Source: Oxytricha trifallax
Taxonomy: Eukaryota > Ciliophora > Spirotrichea > Sporadotrichida > Oxytrichidae
NCBI GenBank assembly: GCA_000711775.1
Contig: ARYC01018357.1
Span: 1 to 64,000, forward strand
DNA length: 64,000 bases
Direction of reading: 5' to 3'
In this document: piece by piece, positions 22,945 to 35,800 of the stretch
How positions within the stretch are numbered: position 1 is the stretch's first letter
Layout of the letters: each line of letters opens with the position of its first letter
Made by a program: the position numbers and the translations under genes
The notes under the pieces: model-generated
The model's database searches: none
What the model was told of the DNA's origin: nothing
What the model saw: only the letters and a program-made list of their open reading frames with translations

Positions 22945-24776
22945 GTTTCTCTTGGAGCAGGATAATCATAGCTAATTTTTGGCTAAACTAAAAAGCCTGA
23001 AATTAATTATGTAGAGAGGGAGGTAGAGCTTAGAGCTCTTGAGTTTGAAGTAGAGGTTTTTATCATAAAATTTTGGAGGCGGGGAAGTTTCCTGCCCCCA
23101 ACATTAATTTTTTATTGTTTGGCAATAAAAATATTGGAAATAAATAAATTTCAATTTCAATTACCATAACCATGTGCTAAACAACTTTTATTAATATAAA
23201 ATTTTCAAGGTACATAATCATTCTTTATCATATTATCTTTTATAAACAAGGCTAAAATAATTGTTTTTTATTAATAATTAATGTGATTTTCATTAAAATG
23301 TAAATTCATTATCAAGCTAGAAATGATATTTGAAGCTAAATAAAAAATAACTATAACATAATTGATGATAAAGATTCTTTGAAAATTATATAAATTACAT
23401 TTTTTTATTAATGGGACAAGACTTCATCCCTTGGGTGCATTTAAAATTTTGAGCAGGAAACATCCCCCCCCAAATTTTATACCAGAGGGAGAGCACAAAG
23501 ATAGAAAGATAGGACTTTAAACATTAATTGAATATGTTGAGGAGCTAAAAGAACAGCAACCAATTCAAAAATAAAAACACTTTGAGTGCAATGATTGTTA
23601 AATCTTCTTCTCAACTGAGTAGAGCTTGAAGAGGCATATTAAAGAAATATATTCTGGTAAAGCGAAGATTATTTCAAGCATGATAAGTTGGATGGCAGGT
23701 ATTAATGCACGACTTGCATGAAGTCTTACACTCACTCAGCTAAGGTTAAAAGATACATGCAAAAGCATCATTTAAGCGAGTTTTTAATGTAAGATTAAGA
23801 GACTTAAAAACTTATAACTGCGAAGAGAAAGTCTAAAACTCTTGAATCTTTAAGAGAGTAGTAAGAAAAGCTCAAGAAATAGAAACGATATGAGTCAATG
23901 AATCAATCTGCAGGCAATACATTTTTAGCATGCTTCTAAGAAAGAGCTATGTATATTCCTGCATTAAATGCTGTTGATCTTAGCAGTTGTATAGAAAACT
24001 GCTTGGAAATAAACGTGCCTAGCAAGTCAAAGCTTATAGTAGTCGACGAGTTTGCATACAAGGTATATCCTTTCAGCTATCTCATTAAGAATGAACAGTA
24101 TTAGAATGATTTTGCTAACGAATATATCGTTCTTAGAGAAGCTTAAAAAAGAGATTTCAAAAACTTGCTTAAGCTAGACGGTGTTATTTTAAGCTTTGGG
24201 TTAATTGCATTAAGGCTAAAGAAATATGAAATGACTCTAAGAGACTATCTATATCAAAACAGATATCCGGATGACTTGAATGATATACTTTCAGATATGA
24301 TTAAGGGTGTCTAGGAGTTGCATGAAATTCGATATTTTCATAGAGATCTGAAGGCTGAAAATGTGATGCTCAACCTCTGTCTTATAGAAGTTGGAGTTAT
24401 CGATTTCAATAGAGCCTTAAGATAAGAGATTGTAACATTAGAAAATGTTCTTGGGACACCAGGATACTTCCCAAACAGAGAGAAGTGGGCAAATGGTTCA
24501 GTTTAGTGGGATTTATGGGCAGTTTCTGCTATCATATTAGAAAGTGACATGGAAAACATGTCTTACTTTGGTACTAAGCATGAAAAACAATCAATTAGCT
24601 TAGCTTAGAAGCATATAAAGTAAGAAGATGTCTGCGAAGAAATAAAAAGCATAGCAGAGATGATAATTGTGAGAGCTCCTTCATATCCTAGATAATCCTT
24701 AGATGACACACTCGAGCCACTATAGAGAGCAAGATTCAAGAGACACAACAAAAACAAACAGATTAAATTTGTTTGA
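22945..24776 (+). pseudogene. TBE-B 57K zinc-finger/kinase ORF, well preserved, split by M2
   Basis: N-terminal part KPEINYVEREVELRALEFEV, then element M2 (23,067-23,478), then HFECNDCQIFFSTEQSLKRH and YQCTTCMKSYTHSAKVKRYM, two C2H2 fingers. One frameshift near 23,668 separates the fingers. The kinase domain is then open to a TGA at 24,774: LHEIRYFHRDLKAENVML (catalytic loop), VIDFNRA in place of DFG, GTPGYFPNREKW in place of the APE region, and WDLWAVSAIILESD. The HRD Asp is kept; the Gly of DFG is Asn. This is the clearest kinase of the TBE copies here. Confidence 0.82.
23067..23478. repeat. Short inverted-repeat element M2 (G-tract MITE)
   Basis: Ends AAATTTTGGAGGCGGGGAAG and its inverse, CCCCCCCCAAATTT, flanked by TA. 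The interior closely matches M3 in inverted orientation. It interrupts the 57K ORF of TBE-B between its N-terminal part and the fingers. Confidence 0.85.
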
Positions 24777-24915
24777 ATAAAATTCTCTAATACTCATGAA
24801 ATATCCATTAAATTCACATGAAGCCTGCCTTTTCTCTACTAACCCCAGTAAGACCCCAACTATACCCAACAAATCAAAACACTTATAAACTTCACTAAGG
24901 GGTTTTGGGGTTTTG

Positions 24916-25399
24916 ACTCTGTTGACAGTCTTGAAAGTAATGCCATTTCTTTTATAGATATTAGCTATAGTCTAAGGAGAGATACGCATGTCAGGAAACT
25001 TGCAATGAAACATGACAGCTCGTTTGTCAAGAGGAAAGTTAGCCCAAATCTTTAATGTTTTAGAGTCACAGAGATAGTCGATAGGGGTGAGAACTTTTAT
25101 TTTATTATAGGATGTTTTCAAGAGCCTTAGTTATAATGCTAAACAGCAAACATGCAGTGATACCTAACAGTTGAATTCTTGCTAAGTAGTCTATGCCTGT
25201 ATAATTCAGCATTAGATTGATTTATTATATGTTAATACTTGTACCATACCTAAGTTTAAACAGTAAATTTAAATTTTACTCATCATTTCGCTAATTTCAA
25301 TTTCTCATTTAGCAATTTGGCCTAATTTCTCTACTTACCCCAACTATAACCTACAAATTACAGCACTTATAAACCTCACTAAGGGATTTTGGGGTTTTG
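24916..25399 (-). mobile_element. TBE-B2, right-end fragment of an outer TBE
   Basis: On the minus strand 24,925-25,060 reads the transposase N-terminus: AVMFHCKFPDMRISPQTIAN, IYKRNGITFKTVN. The element ends at GGGATTTTGGGGTTTTG (25,383-25,399). TBE-B is inserted right after TVN with ACT/AGT at the border. The other end is lost. Confidence 0.75.
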
Positions 25400-25920
25400 A
25401 AAGTTACAGGTCTTAGAATAGTTAAAAATAAAATAGATTTGTTTATAATTAATCAAAAATTTTATTTGAGTAATTTAATTAATCTATCAATTTTTAATTT
25501 AATATTAAATTTTAATATTTGTAAATATAGATGGTTATTAATTAATAAAAAAAATTAAAACAAATTCAATTTAAACATATTCTTATTATAAACGTAAACT
25601 TGGCTGACAATCTCTATAATATTAATTAATAGAATTATATATTATCATATCTTAATCTAAGAATAATTTTTTTAATTTATTTATTTAAGATGAGGAGTTT
25701 ATACAAAATTATTCATAAGATAAATATGTATTATAGCAAAATATATATATATATATATATAGATGCTTAAAATATATAATTTATTAATGTGTTTTTTAAC
25801 TAAATAAATTAAATCAAATAATTTGACATTTAGATTAAAATGTAAAATTATAATTTTATTTAATATATATTATTACTATCTAATTTATATATTAATTTTA
25901 AATTTATATTTGAATTTTAA
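25400..25920. other. AT-rich spacer with (TA)n run
   Basis: A TA microsatellite lies near 25,741-25,760. No gene supported. Confidence 0.5.
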
Positions 25921-26312
25921 AATGTTTGGAGGGGTAAAGTTTCCTGCCCTCTTCGGAAGTTTTTTGCCCCATTAATAAAAATATGTAATTTTTATAATTT
26001 TCAAAGAATCTTTATCATCAATTATGTTATAGTTATTTTTTATTTAGCTTCAAATATCATTTCTACCTTGATAATGAATTTACATTTTAATGAAAATCAC
26101 ATTAATTATTAATAAAAAACAATTATTTTAGCCTTGTTAATAATATATAATATGATAAAGAATAATTATGTACCTTGAAAATTTTATATTAATAAAAGTG
26201 TTTAGTACATGCTTATGGTAATTGAAATTGAAATTTATTTATTTCTAATATTTTTATTGCCAAACAATAAAAAATTTAATGTTGGGGCAGGAAACTTTCC
26301 TCCCCCCAAATA
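25921..26312. repeat. Short inverted-repeat element M3 (G-tract MITE)
   Basis: Ends TGTTTGGAGGGGTAAAGTTT and GGAAACTTTCCTCCCCCCAA. The interior is the reverse complement of M2 over about 350 bp. No coding capacity. Confidence 0.82.
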
Positions 26313-26679
26313 TATTTTAATATTTATTGCAATTTTATTTGCTTTTATGTAATGTGATATTATAATTTTACTGATGAAATTAAGATTTAAACTTTTAAAA
26401 TAAAACTTACTTTATTATTTTCTACATCTTAACTTTAAATACTAAAAATATAATAGTCACTTAGACTTCATATTAAGGAAACAATATCAGTATGTCATAC
26501 TTAATCACTTAATAATTATACATAATAAAACTATTATATATTTTTATTTTAGTATCATAGTTTGAACAAAAGTAGAATTAAAATGCAAAATTTTTTCTAA
26601 AAAATAATGTTATGATTTAAATTTAATTCTTTATTAAAAAAAATAAAATTTTAAATAATCTAATATTATAACAAATTTG

Positions 26680-29600
26680 CTGCTGGTCCATTGAAGTCAA
26701 AGATAGGGAATACGATTCCCAAAAGCTATTAGTCAACGTATCTTTGAAGCATTTCCTTATAATTTTAAAAAATATAATAAATTATAATAATTTTCTGCTT
26801 TAAATTTCAATTAAAATGAATTCTTAAAAATGACAAATCTTAAATTAAATTACATAATATTTTTATGTATGAATATAAAATGTTCTAATAAATGTGATTG
26901 TATGAAAGAAAATAATTTTATATAATATTAAAGATCTTTTTTTTGAATTTTAAATTAAGATTTTACTGACTATATTTTTGGAAAAAATGAAGAAACAACT
27001 TTTTTATAGGATGATATAATATTATAAATAATATTTTAATTAGTAAAATATAATAAAAAATAATTTTAAAATTATTATTTATTGAATTTTGATTTCTCTC
27101 AAAATTCTTAATATATCTTCATACTAATTCAATTTTATAACATTTATATATTTTTATAAAATTAATTTGAATATTAAGCAACTTAATTATTTGTTTTTCA
27201 TATTAACTCAATTAATTAAATGCATAAATTAAATGTATTTTAATGACCTCTCAAAATGAAGAAGAGAATCATAAGATAGGCTGCTATAAAATGATTTTAT
27301 TAAATAAAATAATTATTAAATAATATTTGTTTACAATTTAATTATATTAAGTTGCTATTTACATGCCCTTAGATTCCAAAGTTTTAATTAAGTTACCATA
27401 CGATCTGTCCATAAATTCTCCCAAATGCAAGAATTTCTAGAGTGGTGAATCTTTTATGATATTGTCTACTACTATTGATGGGGTCTGTGAAAGTGAAATG
27501 TTGAGAACAAGACCAAAATGAGCTGGTAGCAAAAACATCAAATAAGCCGCCTTCAATCTTCCTAAATTTAAAAAACTATAAATATAAATAGAAAAGGTTT
27601 CCTTAAAATTTTGAATTAATTATTAAATAAATAAAAATATAATTTTTATAGCATAATGTTTTCATATAAATACAAAACAAAATTTCTTGAATTTATAAAT
27701 TTTAAAGCTCTCATTAATTGTAAATAATAGAGGATTTATGATTGGCAATAAAGTCTTTTATAATACTGTTTCTGGGCTAATGACCTTATACTATCGGTTA
27801 AACGAGGATTTAATTATCATAATTAGCCATTTGCTAATTCGGTAAGGTTTCTTTATCTGCTAAATTATCCTGAACTGATCTTTACATAATATATATGTCC
27901 TGACCGAGACTCCCCTCTCCACACTTCTTTATTATAATTTTTTAAAAAATTATATGAGAAACTTAATTTTATTTTTTGAATCACTTTTTACTTTAAAAAA
28001 TCTTGTCGCTGGCAGCTACTGTTTTATTATTTTATTTTATAGACTTCACTACATTCTTTGACTTTTTCATACAAAAGCTTCTATAGCAAAATACTAAAAA
28101 TGCAATTTATTTTTGGGTGTCGTTAATTTTATTTTAACTATAACTATAAATAAACTTACACATAATAATTTTATAGTTTTTATATTCTTTAATTTTCTAC
28201 AATCTTCAGTTTTTTATTATAATTTGATAAATATTTTTAATTTTTAAATAAATTGTCTTTACATATCTATATTATTAGATAATTTAATTATGAGCTTTAG
28301 AGATAATTTTATATGATTTTTAAATGATAAAAAAGTAATATAAATATAATTTTTACTGTAAATAAGAAAAATTAAATAATTTAAGAAATAGTTAGTATAA
28401 AGAGAAATTTATTTAAGATTATGATATTTATTTTATTACAATTAATATACCAAAATAGATTATAAAAATTATATTAAATTAATTTGGATGCGAAATCACT
28501 AAAGATGATCGAAGGCCTCTTACTTTGTAATATTAACATATGTTTGATCTTTGGTCTTTATTTATTGTAATATGTTTTTAAAAGTTTTCAATTTTTTTTA
28601 TATATTGTAAATTAAAAATATAGTAGAATAGATATTTAAAAAAAGATATTAGCTTAATAGATTAAAGTTTTTTTATTTGAAAATAAAGAAAAAAGAATCC
28701 TTCAAATTTATTTCCTATTATAGTGATATAATCATAATTAGACAAGGTAAGTCTATCCGGAAATTACAAAACAAAACATGAGGTATTCAAAATAATTATT
28801 TATTAATTAGTCTTATTTAATTTAGTTTTGTGTGGGATGATTGACTCTTTAATTTTTAGCATTATTGTTTTAAATATATTTATTCCAGAGAAAATAAAGA
28901 AGGTTTATATAATTGATATGAGATGAAATTTTTTAAAGACTCGAAATAAAGAAATAAATTGTATATTTTATTAAAAAATGAATTAATTCAATATAGATAA
29001 ATAAAATATGTTGACCATCTTACTAAATTAAATATTAAGTTAATTTAATTAAATTATAAATTTTATAATATTAAATCATATAAAATTATCTCTAAAGCTC
29101 ATAATTAAATTATCTAATAATATAGATATGTAAAGACAATTTATTTAAAAATTAAAAATATTTATCAAATTATAATAAAAAACTGAAGATTGTAGAAAAT
29201 TAAAGAATATAAAAACTATAAAATTATTATGTGTAAGTTTATTTATAGTTATAGTTAAAATAAAATTAACGACACCCAAAAATAAATTGCATTTTTAGTA
29301 TTTTGCTATAGAAGCTTTTGTATGAAAAAGTCAAAGAATGTAGTGAAGTCTATAAAATAAAATAATAAAACAGTAGCTGCCAGCGACAAGATTTTTTAAA
29401 GTAAAAAGTGATTCAAAAAATAAAATTAAGTTTCTCATATAATTTTTTAAAAAATTATAATAAAGAAGTGTGGAGAGGGGAGTCTCGGTCAGGACATATA
29501 TATTTTGAAAATTTTTGAATAATACTTTATTAAATTATATGACCTCGCCTAAGAAGGTTCTTGTAACTGCTATTTATTTACTTTATTAGGGAATGAGTTT

Positions 29601-29690
29601 ATATTATAAGTATTATAATTATAATATAAAAAGTTATCTTAGTCTGATAACTCTCCTCCTACAATTTTTCTAATAAAAACCAAAATAAAT
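26680..29690 (-). CDS. Unrecognised host gene, minus strand, interrupted by a 1.6-kb foldback
   Basis: Coding pieces in order: about 29,690-29,504 (SSYKNLLRRGHIIQQS), 27,887-27,700 (KDQFRIIQQIKKPYRISKW, KVISPETVLQKTLLPIINPL), 27,562-27,340 (GRLKAAYLMFLLPAHFGLV, TPSIVVDNIIKDSPLQKFLH), and about 26,765-26,680 (MLQRYVDQQLLGIVFPIFDF). Amino-acid composition and periodicity look real; TAA/TAG must be Gln. The foldback 27,888-29,503 sits inside the first coding run: removing it with one ATATATAT repeat gives KFSKYILCKDQF in frame. The other gaps may be introns or IESs and are not resolved. I do not recognise the family. Confidence 0.6.
27888..29503. repeat. Large foldback element FB-L, about 435-bp arms
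   Basis: 27,888-28,321 is the near-perfect reverse complement of about 29,073-29,503; terminal ATATATATGTCCTGACCGAG on both sides. The 750-bp centre is AT-rich with no convincing ORF. Direct AT repeats flank it. It belongs neither to the FB1-4 family nor to the G-tract family. It lies within coding sequence and behaves as an IES. Confidence 0.85.
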
Positions 29691-29699
29691 ACAAATATT

Positions 29700-30732
29700 T
29701 AATTAATTAATAATATATTTATAAAAATTGTTATTATCTTATTTCGTTTCTTTAAAATTTAAATTTAGAATTTTACAAATTTTAATATTTTTTTACAAAT
29801 AAGAATGATTTTTAGAAACTATATATAAAGCTTTAAGTAAAATATAATGACAATTAGTTATCAGTGAAGTTTTTGAAATTGAGTGTAAAAATAAGTATAT
29901 AATAATATAGATAATTTTTAAATTTACAATAAAAAAATTCAAAAAAACTTATTTTTAGAAGTTTATTACCATAAAAATATTAATTGAGAAATTCATATAT
30001 TACAAATATTGCATGGTAAATTACATACAATTTTAAAAATTGAATTAAAATAATATTTGATTAAAAATAATTTCAAATAATATATTATTTTCATATGCGA
30101 AAAATCTTGTTTATCTTATTTAGGAATGTAATAGAAATCATTTAAAAGCACTTAATTTAATAATTTAATATTAATTTTTATAATATAAGAAATGTAATCT
30201 TTATTTTTTATGGTGAAAATTTATTTACTTGACCATTATAAAATACGAGTAAAATCTTAATTCTTTAGAAAATATCCTACTTCAATTAATGAAAATTACC
30301 TGAACTTCTTTACTCAATACAATCTACAAATTTTTTTTAAATTTTAAATTAGTAATAGAGACAGCTCAAGAAAGGTGATTGTGAATATGTTCCTATTTTA
30401 ATTTTTTATCTCAAGAAGTCTCACTTAATTAGTGAAAAAATTATTTTCATTCTTTTTAATTAAGGCATATTTATTTTAAATAAATAATAAAAATTTCCTT
30501 TTGAAAATTCATAATTATTATGGGAAAAGAGCTCAAAAGAAATAAATATTATAATATTAGGCAATGGAAATAGGAGATAGTTAACAAAATTAAGTTATAT
30601 TGCAGGAATTATTTCTCTATTCATAATATCTTTACGAGCACACAATAAAACTTTTTTCTATTAACAACATTATTAGAATTATTCATATCAAGAAAATAAT
30701 TTTTTTATTAGAAATTTTATTTTAGTTTTTTA
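29700..30732. other. AT-rich spacer, nothing recognised
   Basis: No supported coding, repeat or RNA features. Confidence 0.45.
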
Positions 30733-31056
30733 TACTATCGCTTTAAATTCAATGCTAATAGACAGTGAGACCTAACAGTAGCAGGAGATTTATGGAGTAG
30801 CCTTGCTATCGACGTGTAATTTAGGATAGGATTGTGTTGATCATTATATTCATCACATCCATAACGCAACTTAAACTATAAATCTATAAACTCACTGTCA
30901 TAAACTGACCCCAAACCTCGCATATACTCACTTAAATTACTAATATTTAAACATTAAACCCCTACATAACCTATTAAAGTAATAAAGTATGCCTTAATAG
31001 TCTACTTTTATCAATCAAAAACTCAATCAAACTACTGAAAGGGTTTTGGGGTTTTG
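30733..31056 (-). mobile_element. TBE-4, solo right end (about 320 bp)
   Basis: Same sequence as the right end of TBE-1 (4,920-5,236), ending GGGTTTTGGGGTTTTG at 31,056, then AAT. Only the start of the transposase side remains; the rest of the element is absent. Confidence 0.85.
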
Positions 31057-31059
31057 AAT

Positions 31060-32871
31060 GTAAATTGCAAGCTTTTGTGTACTTTTAAGCACTAATACAC
31101 TGATTTTTTTAAATTTTGTGTAAAATTTTAGGATTTGTACACAGACTTTTTGTACATTTTATAGGGCAATTTATACAGCAATTTTGTGTACAAAAAGCAA
31201 TTGTACATTTAAAAAAAATTTTAATTAAATTATATTTATATACGTTGAAATCATGACAGTTAATATTTGGGGTTTGCTACTTTGTATTTCTAAAATAAGA
31301 CGATTTACCCATTTGTTTTGTATTTTATCAATATTAATAAAATAAATAAGATAAGGAATCATTAATAAATAATGAAATTACTCATATTAAAATAATTTTT
31401 GCAGATAAAAATATAGAAATGAAATAAAAACTGAGAGAAATGCATTGAATTAGTTCTTATATTTATTGTAAAATTCTTATTTGACTGTTAGAGATTTTTA
31501 TATTATTATTTTTAATTGATTTTAAAGTTACATTGTGTTTAGTAACCAATTATATTTCATCTAATTTCAACTTAAGTATGATATTTTTACATAAGAATTG
31601 TAAATTATAGTTTTAATTGAAAGAAATTTCACTATAATTATATTATTTGAAATATTCATCTTAATCTTGTTCATTTTTCAAAAGATTCGCATTTTTCTAA
31701 ACTTAATTAATATTATGAAGATTTGATAAAGTAAGTATCAAGATCAAGTATTATTTCAATTATAAAAGAAAAAGAAAATTTTACTTACTGATTAATTTAG
31801 ATTAAGACCAATACATTTCATTTTTTTATTAAATTTAGACGTTTTATTAAAAATTCTGTTTGTATTTACTTTCAAAAAGAAATTTAACTTCAAAAATCCA
31901 AGCATAATATTAAATTCTCTCAAGTTATCTTTGTGGGTTTCTTTATATAAGTAGAATCTTAATTTAAATTTAAATTTAATTATAATAGCGAAATGAGTAA
32001 TAAAAAATATTAATTTAAAACCTGATTATTATTTTCAATAATTTTTATAAATAATATTTACTAAGGAAGCTAATTATTTATTAAATTCTATTTTAACAAT
32101 TCAAATCATAGTATTAATGAAGAATCTGCTATTAAAAAGCTCAAATATTTATTATAAAAATTTAAAATATTATATCTAAAATATAAAATCAGAATTATTA
32201 TAACTGTTAATGAAATAATTATTATCAGTCTAGTTTGAATATATTCAATCAAATATTACTTATTAAATATGTTTAGTTAATTTTTTTATTCAAATATTTT
32301 AATTTAATATTTAATATCATATAATCAGGATTATTTTTTTTAAAAATAAATTTTTTTCAAAAATAATTATAAGAAATTAAGCAATGAATATCAAATAAAA
32401 CATATATCTTTTGTTTTAGCTATAAATAATTTTGGTTTAAATTGCGGAATTATTAAATGTTTAAACAGCTTATATCTTTATTGATTAGATAATAATAATC
32501 ACAAAGATATTATAATTTAATGACTTTATTTTCAAATTTTATTCTTATTTCATTGATTAAGAAATTGTAAAATTAAAATATTCTTAATAATATATACATA
32601 TATATATTATAGTATAAATAAGTTATAATAAAATTATATAAATTTTATTTATTAATGATAATTTTTTTAAAATAAATTTTATAACTTCAATGATATATTA
32701 AATTATATAGGATATATTGTAGTTTTCATTAAATTATTTATTGATTTAATTATTCTTTTTAATTTTAAGGTAAAATGACTTCATAATGACAATTGATAGT
32801 AAAAATAGATGTAGTAAATAAATAAATTATATTTATTTTAATTAAATTAATAAACTAGATTTAAATCAATA
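31060..32871. other. Upstream region of gene C, with TTGTAC-type palindromes
   Basis: 31,070-31,210 holds repeated TTTTGTGTAC / GTACA units including the palindrome TTTTGTGTACAAAA. From 31,480 the sequence is homologous to the gene A upstream region. No gene seen. Confidence 0.5.
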
Positions 32872-35800
32872 ATGAAAAACCGCCTAAAAAAGTCAATTTT
32901 TACAAGGATATAAAATTTTATTACATATTTTGATGCTTTTGGGTATCCCATTAGTCTTACCTATAAAAATAAAAGAACCTTCTAGTCCATATTGGGTGGT
33001 GCTGTGACTATTTCATCAAGAATTGGAATTTTGGTATTTTTCATAAACTATAAAATATGATATTTGTAATATTTTATTACTAATACTCTCATTTTTACTG
33101 TTTACTAGAAATTATCAACATAGTCAACAATCAAAGTATTAATAGTTAATATAAATTTGATCATATAAAAAATCAATTAATTAATTTATAAATAATTCTT
33201 AAAGTACTGTGAAATCCACATCATATATTAGAAATTTAGCAGTAGATGAGATATTCATTAATTTTTCATATTTTTAAATGAGACAGAATACCTATTTGAT
33301 TAATAAAATTTCGATTTAGCTGTCAAGCTATAGTATCAATTGCCATTATTTAAAGGAAAAAATATCACAGATGCTTTGCATAAGTATGCCTATGCAAAAT
33401 AAAATTGGGGGGGAGTTTCCAGCCCTTTGAAGTTTCCCGCCAATTGCGAAAGTTTCATTTTCCCTTCAGAAATTTCTTGCCCCAAGAGGATTTTCCTGCT
33501 CTTAACATTTATTTTTATATTATACCTTGATTTTATATACAAAACATTTTATTTAATTTCAATGATAATTATTTACCCATTGTCTCATTATAAATTTTAA
33601 AATTTGTTTTCCTAATTATTTAAATTAATAATATATGTTACTTTGAATAGATATTTTATAATTTTACCATGATTATAAGATAATTGATGTTAAAAATATG
33701 ATTTATTATAACTTATTTTATGATAAAGATTTGAGAAACTTTTTAATTATTAATATTTATTAATGTGAGAGGAAACTTGCCCCATAAAATTTAATAAAAA
33801 AAATAATTTTGTAATCTAAGTAAATATTGTTTATTTTTTTTATTTTTTTTTAAGTTTACAGATTATATAGGTTGAGTTTACTTTTACTGCAGAAGACGGC
33901 TAATAAAAAATTTATGATAAATTTAAATATTTATTTATATGCTAATTAAAATATGGGTAAAAAGAGAATATATTCAAACTTGTTATAACAATTTAATTTA
34001 AATTTTAATGAAGAGAGTTATTTTGATTTTTATATATGATAGCTTATAATAGTTTTAATAATTAAACAGATTAATTATTATAAATGTGATGAGACCAGAT
34101 TCAAAGGAGAATAGGTTGTAACAGAGAATTTGGGCATAAGAGAGGTTTTTAAATGTCCAGAGGATCTAAAATTTGGTCTAAAGGGAAACTTTCAAAGTAA
34201 TTTTCTCAAATTTTTAAAAATTGAGGTGCAGAAGTAAAACCTCAAAATCCCTTAAGTAAATTTTTTATTGATTTGGTTTGTAAGGTTTAAATATGGGGCT
34301 GAGATAAACTAAGTTAATTTTTAAAATGAGAAAAATAATTTGAAAATTTAGAGTCTAATTATGATGCAATATATTTGATATACTGTTTAAGCTTTTAATT
34401 GTACAATCATTGAAATAGATTAAATCAAACTAGTTTTGAATTATGCAGTTACAGCAAAGTACTTGTGAAAAAAGTGTTTTAACTGTAAAGCATCACTGCT
34501 TTTATCTGTTAAGCATTATAACTTAGGAATTTGAAAACATTCTGAAAAAAATAAAAGTTATAATAGATCAATATTGAATACATCTTTCACTCTAAGAATT
34601 TGAAGCATTTGGCGCACTTTTCTCTTTGGCTAGCTAACTTTCATGTTTCATTGCAAGTTTCCTTGCACTCCTATCCCTCCTAAAACTATTTATAGTATTA
34701 ATAAACGAAATGAATTTACTATCGAGAATGTAAAAAGAAAGATAAAAAAATATTCAATATGCTGTGATATTTTATAGTAATATTGTAAGAATACATTAAA
34801 AATTGGGAAATTATTTATAATTAAATTATTATTATATCAATTTAGGGGCAGTTAAAGTTGGCCAATTTAAACGATCTTGGCTCATTCGATAGAGAATTCA
34901 AGTTAGCTGGACTTTGTTAGCGGCGGTACTATTCTATCTCATCACTGGAGCGAGATAACTTGACTTTAATTGAACGCCTCTAAATTCATAGATTTCTACC
35001 CTAATATTAAAGTCAAGTTATCTCGCTCCAGTGATGAGATAAAATAGTACCGCCGCTAACAAAGTCCAGCTAACTTGAATTCTCTATCGAATGAGCCCAA
35101 GATCGTTTAAATTGGCCAACTTTAACTGCCACTAAATTGATATAATAATAATTTAATTATAAATAATTTCCCAATTTTTAATGTATTCTTACAATACCTT
35201 ATGCTAAATATAAATAAATATTATAAAATAAGGTGAACTATTGATAATTAACATCAAGTTTTTTTCATAAAAATATAAAGCTTTGTTTACCTTCAACACA
35301 TTTAATAATATATCCTGGTAAAAGAAGTATGATAACATCGAAGTTCATTAATAAAAAGTGAAGATTGTCATCCATGTAATCTTTTATTTTAATAGTGAAG
35401 ATTTGGGCTTAAAAAGTAATCTAATTTATTTATGCTTTATTAAGCAAAAGTATTTTTAAGAATTTACAAATTTTAAGAGATAAAATCGTTTAAGAGATCA
35501 TCCAGTTGATTGATAACTTCTCAGTTCATAAGACTAAAGAGTCTAAAAATGCTTATTAAGAGTTCAACATAATTTGTGTGTATAATAACCCTATAACCAA
35601 CAGTTTAATGGAATATATAATATTGGAGTTAAATCAAGACACACTAATAAAAGACACCGATGATGTAAAATCATAGTCATGAATTGTCTACCTATATAGC
35701 TGAATTGACTCAAAGCTGCTGAAAGAGTAATAATTATCACAATTTGAGCAAGAAAAGGAAGAAAGAAACAATGTTTATTAATTAGAACTAGACTTAAATA

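Larger units (their letters stand above)
22935..24915 (+). mobile_element. TBE-B, 5'-truncated TBE
   Basis: The right end is intact (GGGGTTTTGGGGTTTTG to 24,915), followed by ACT. The left end, transposase and 22K are missing: gene B runs straight into the 57K ORF. The element interrupts the transposase of a second TBE (24,916-25,399), so this is a TBE inside a TBE, later cut by a deletion. Confidence 0.8.

Noticed and set aside
25741-25760. TA microsatellite as a functional site
   Set aside because: Simple runs of TA are common throughout this AT-rich DNA.
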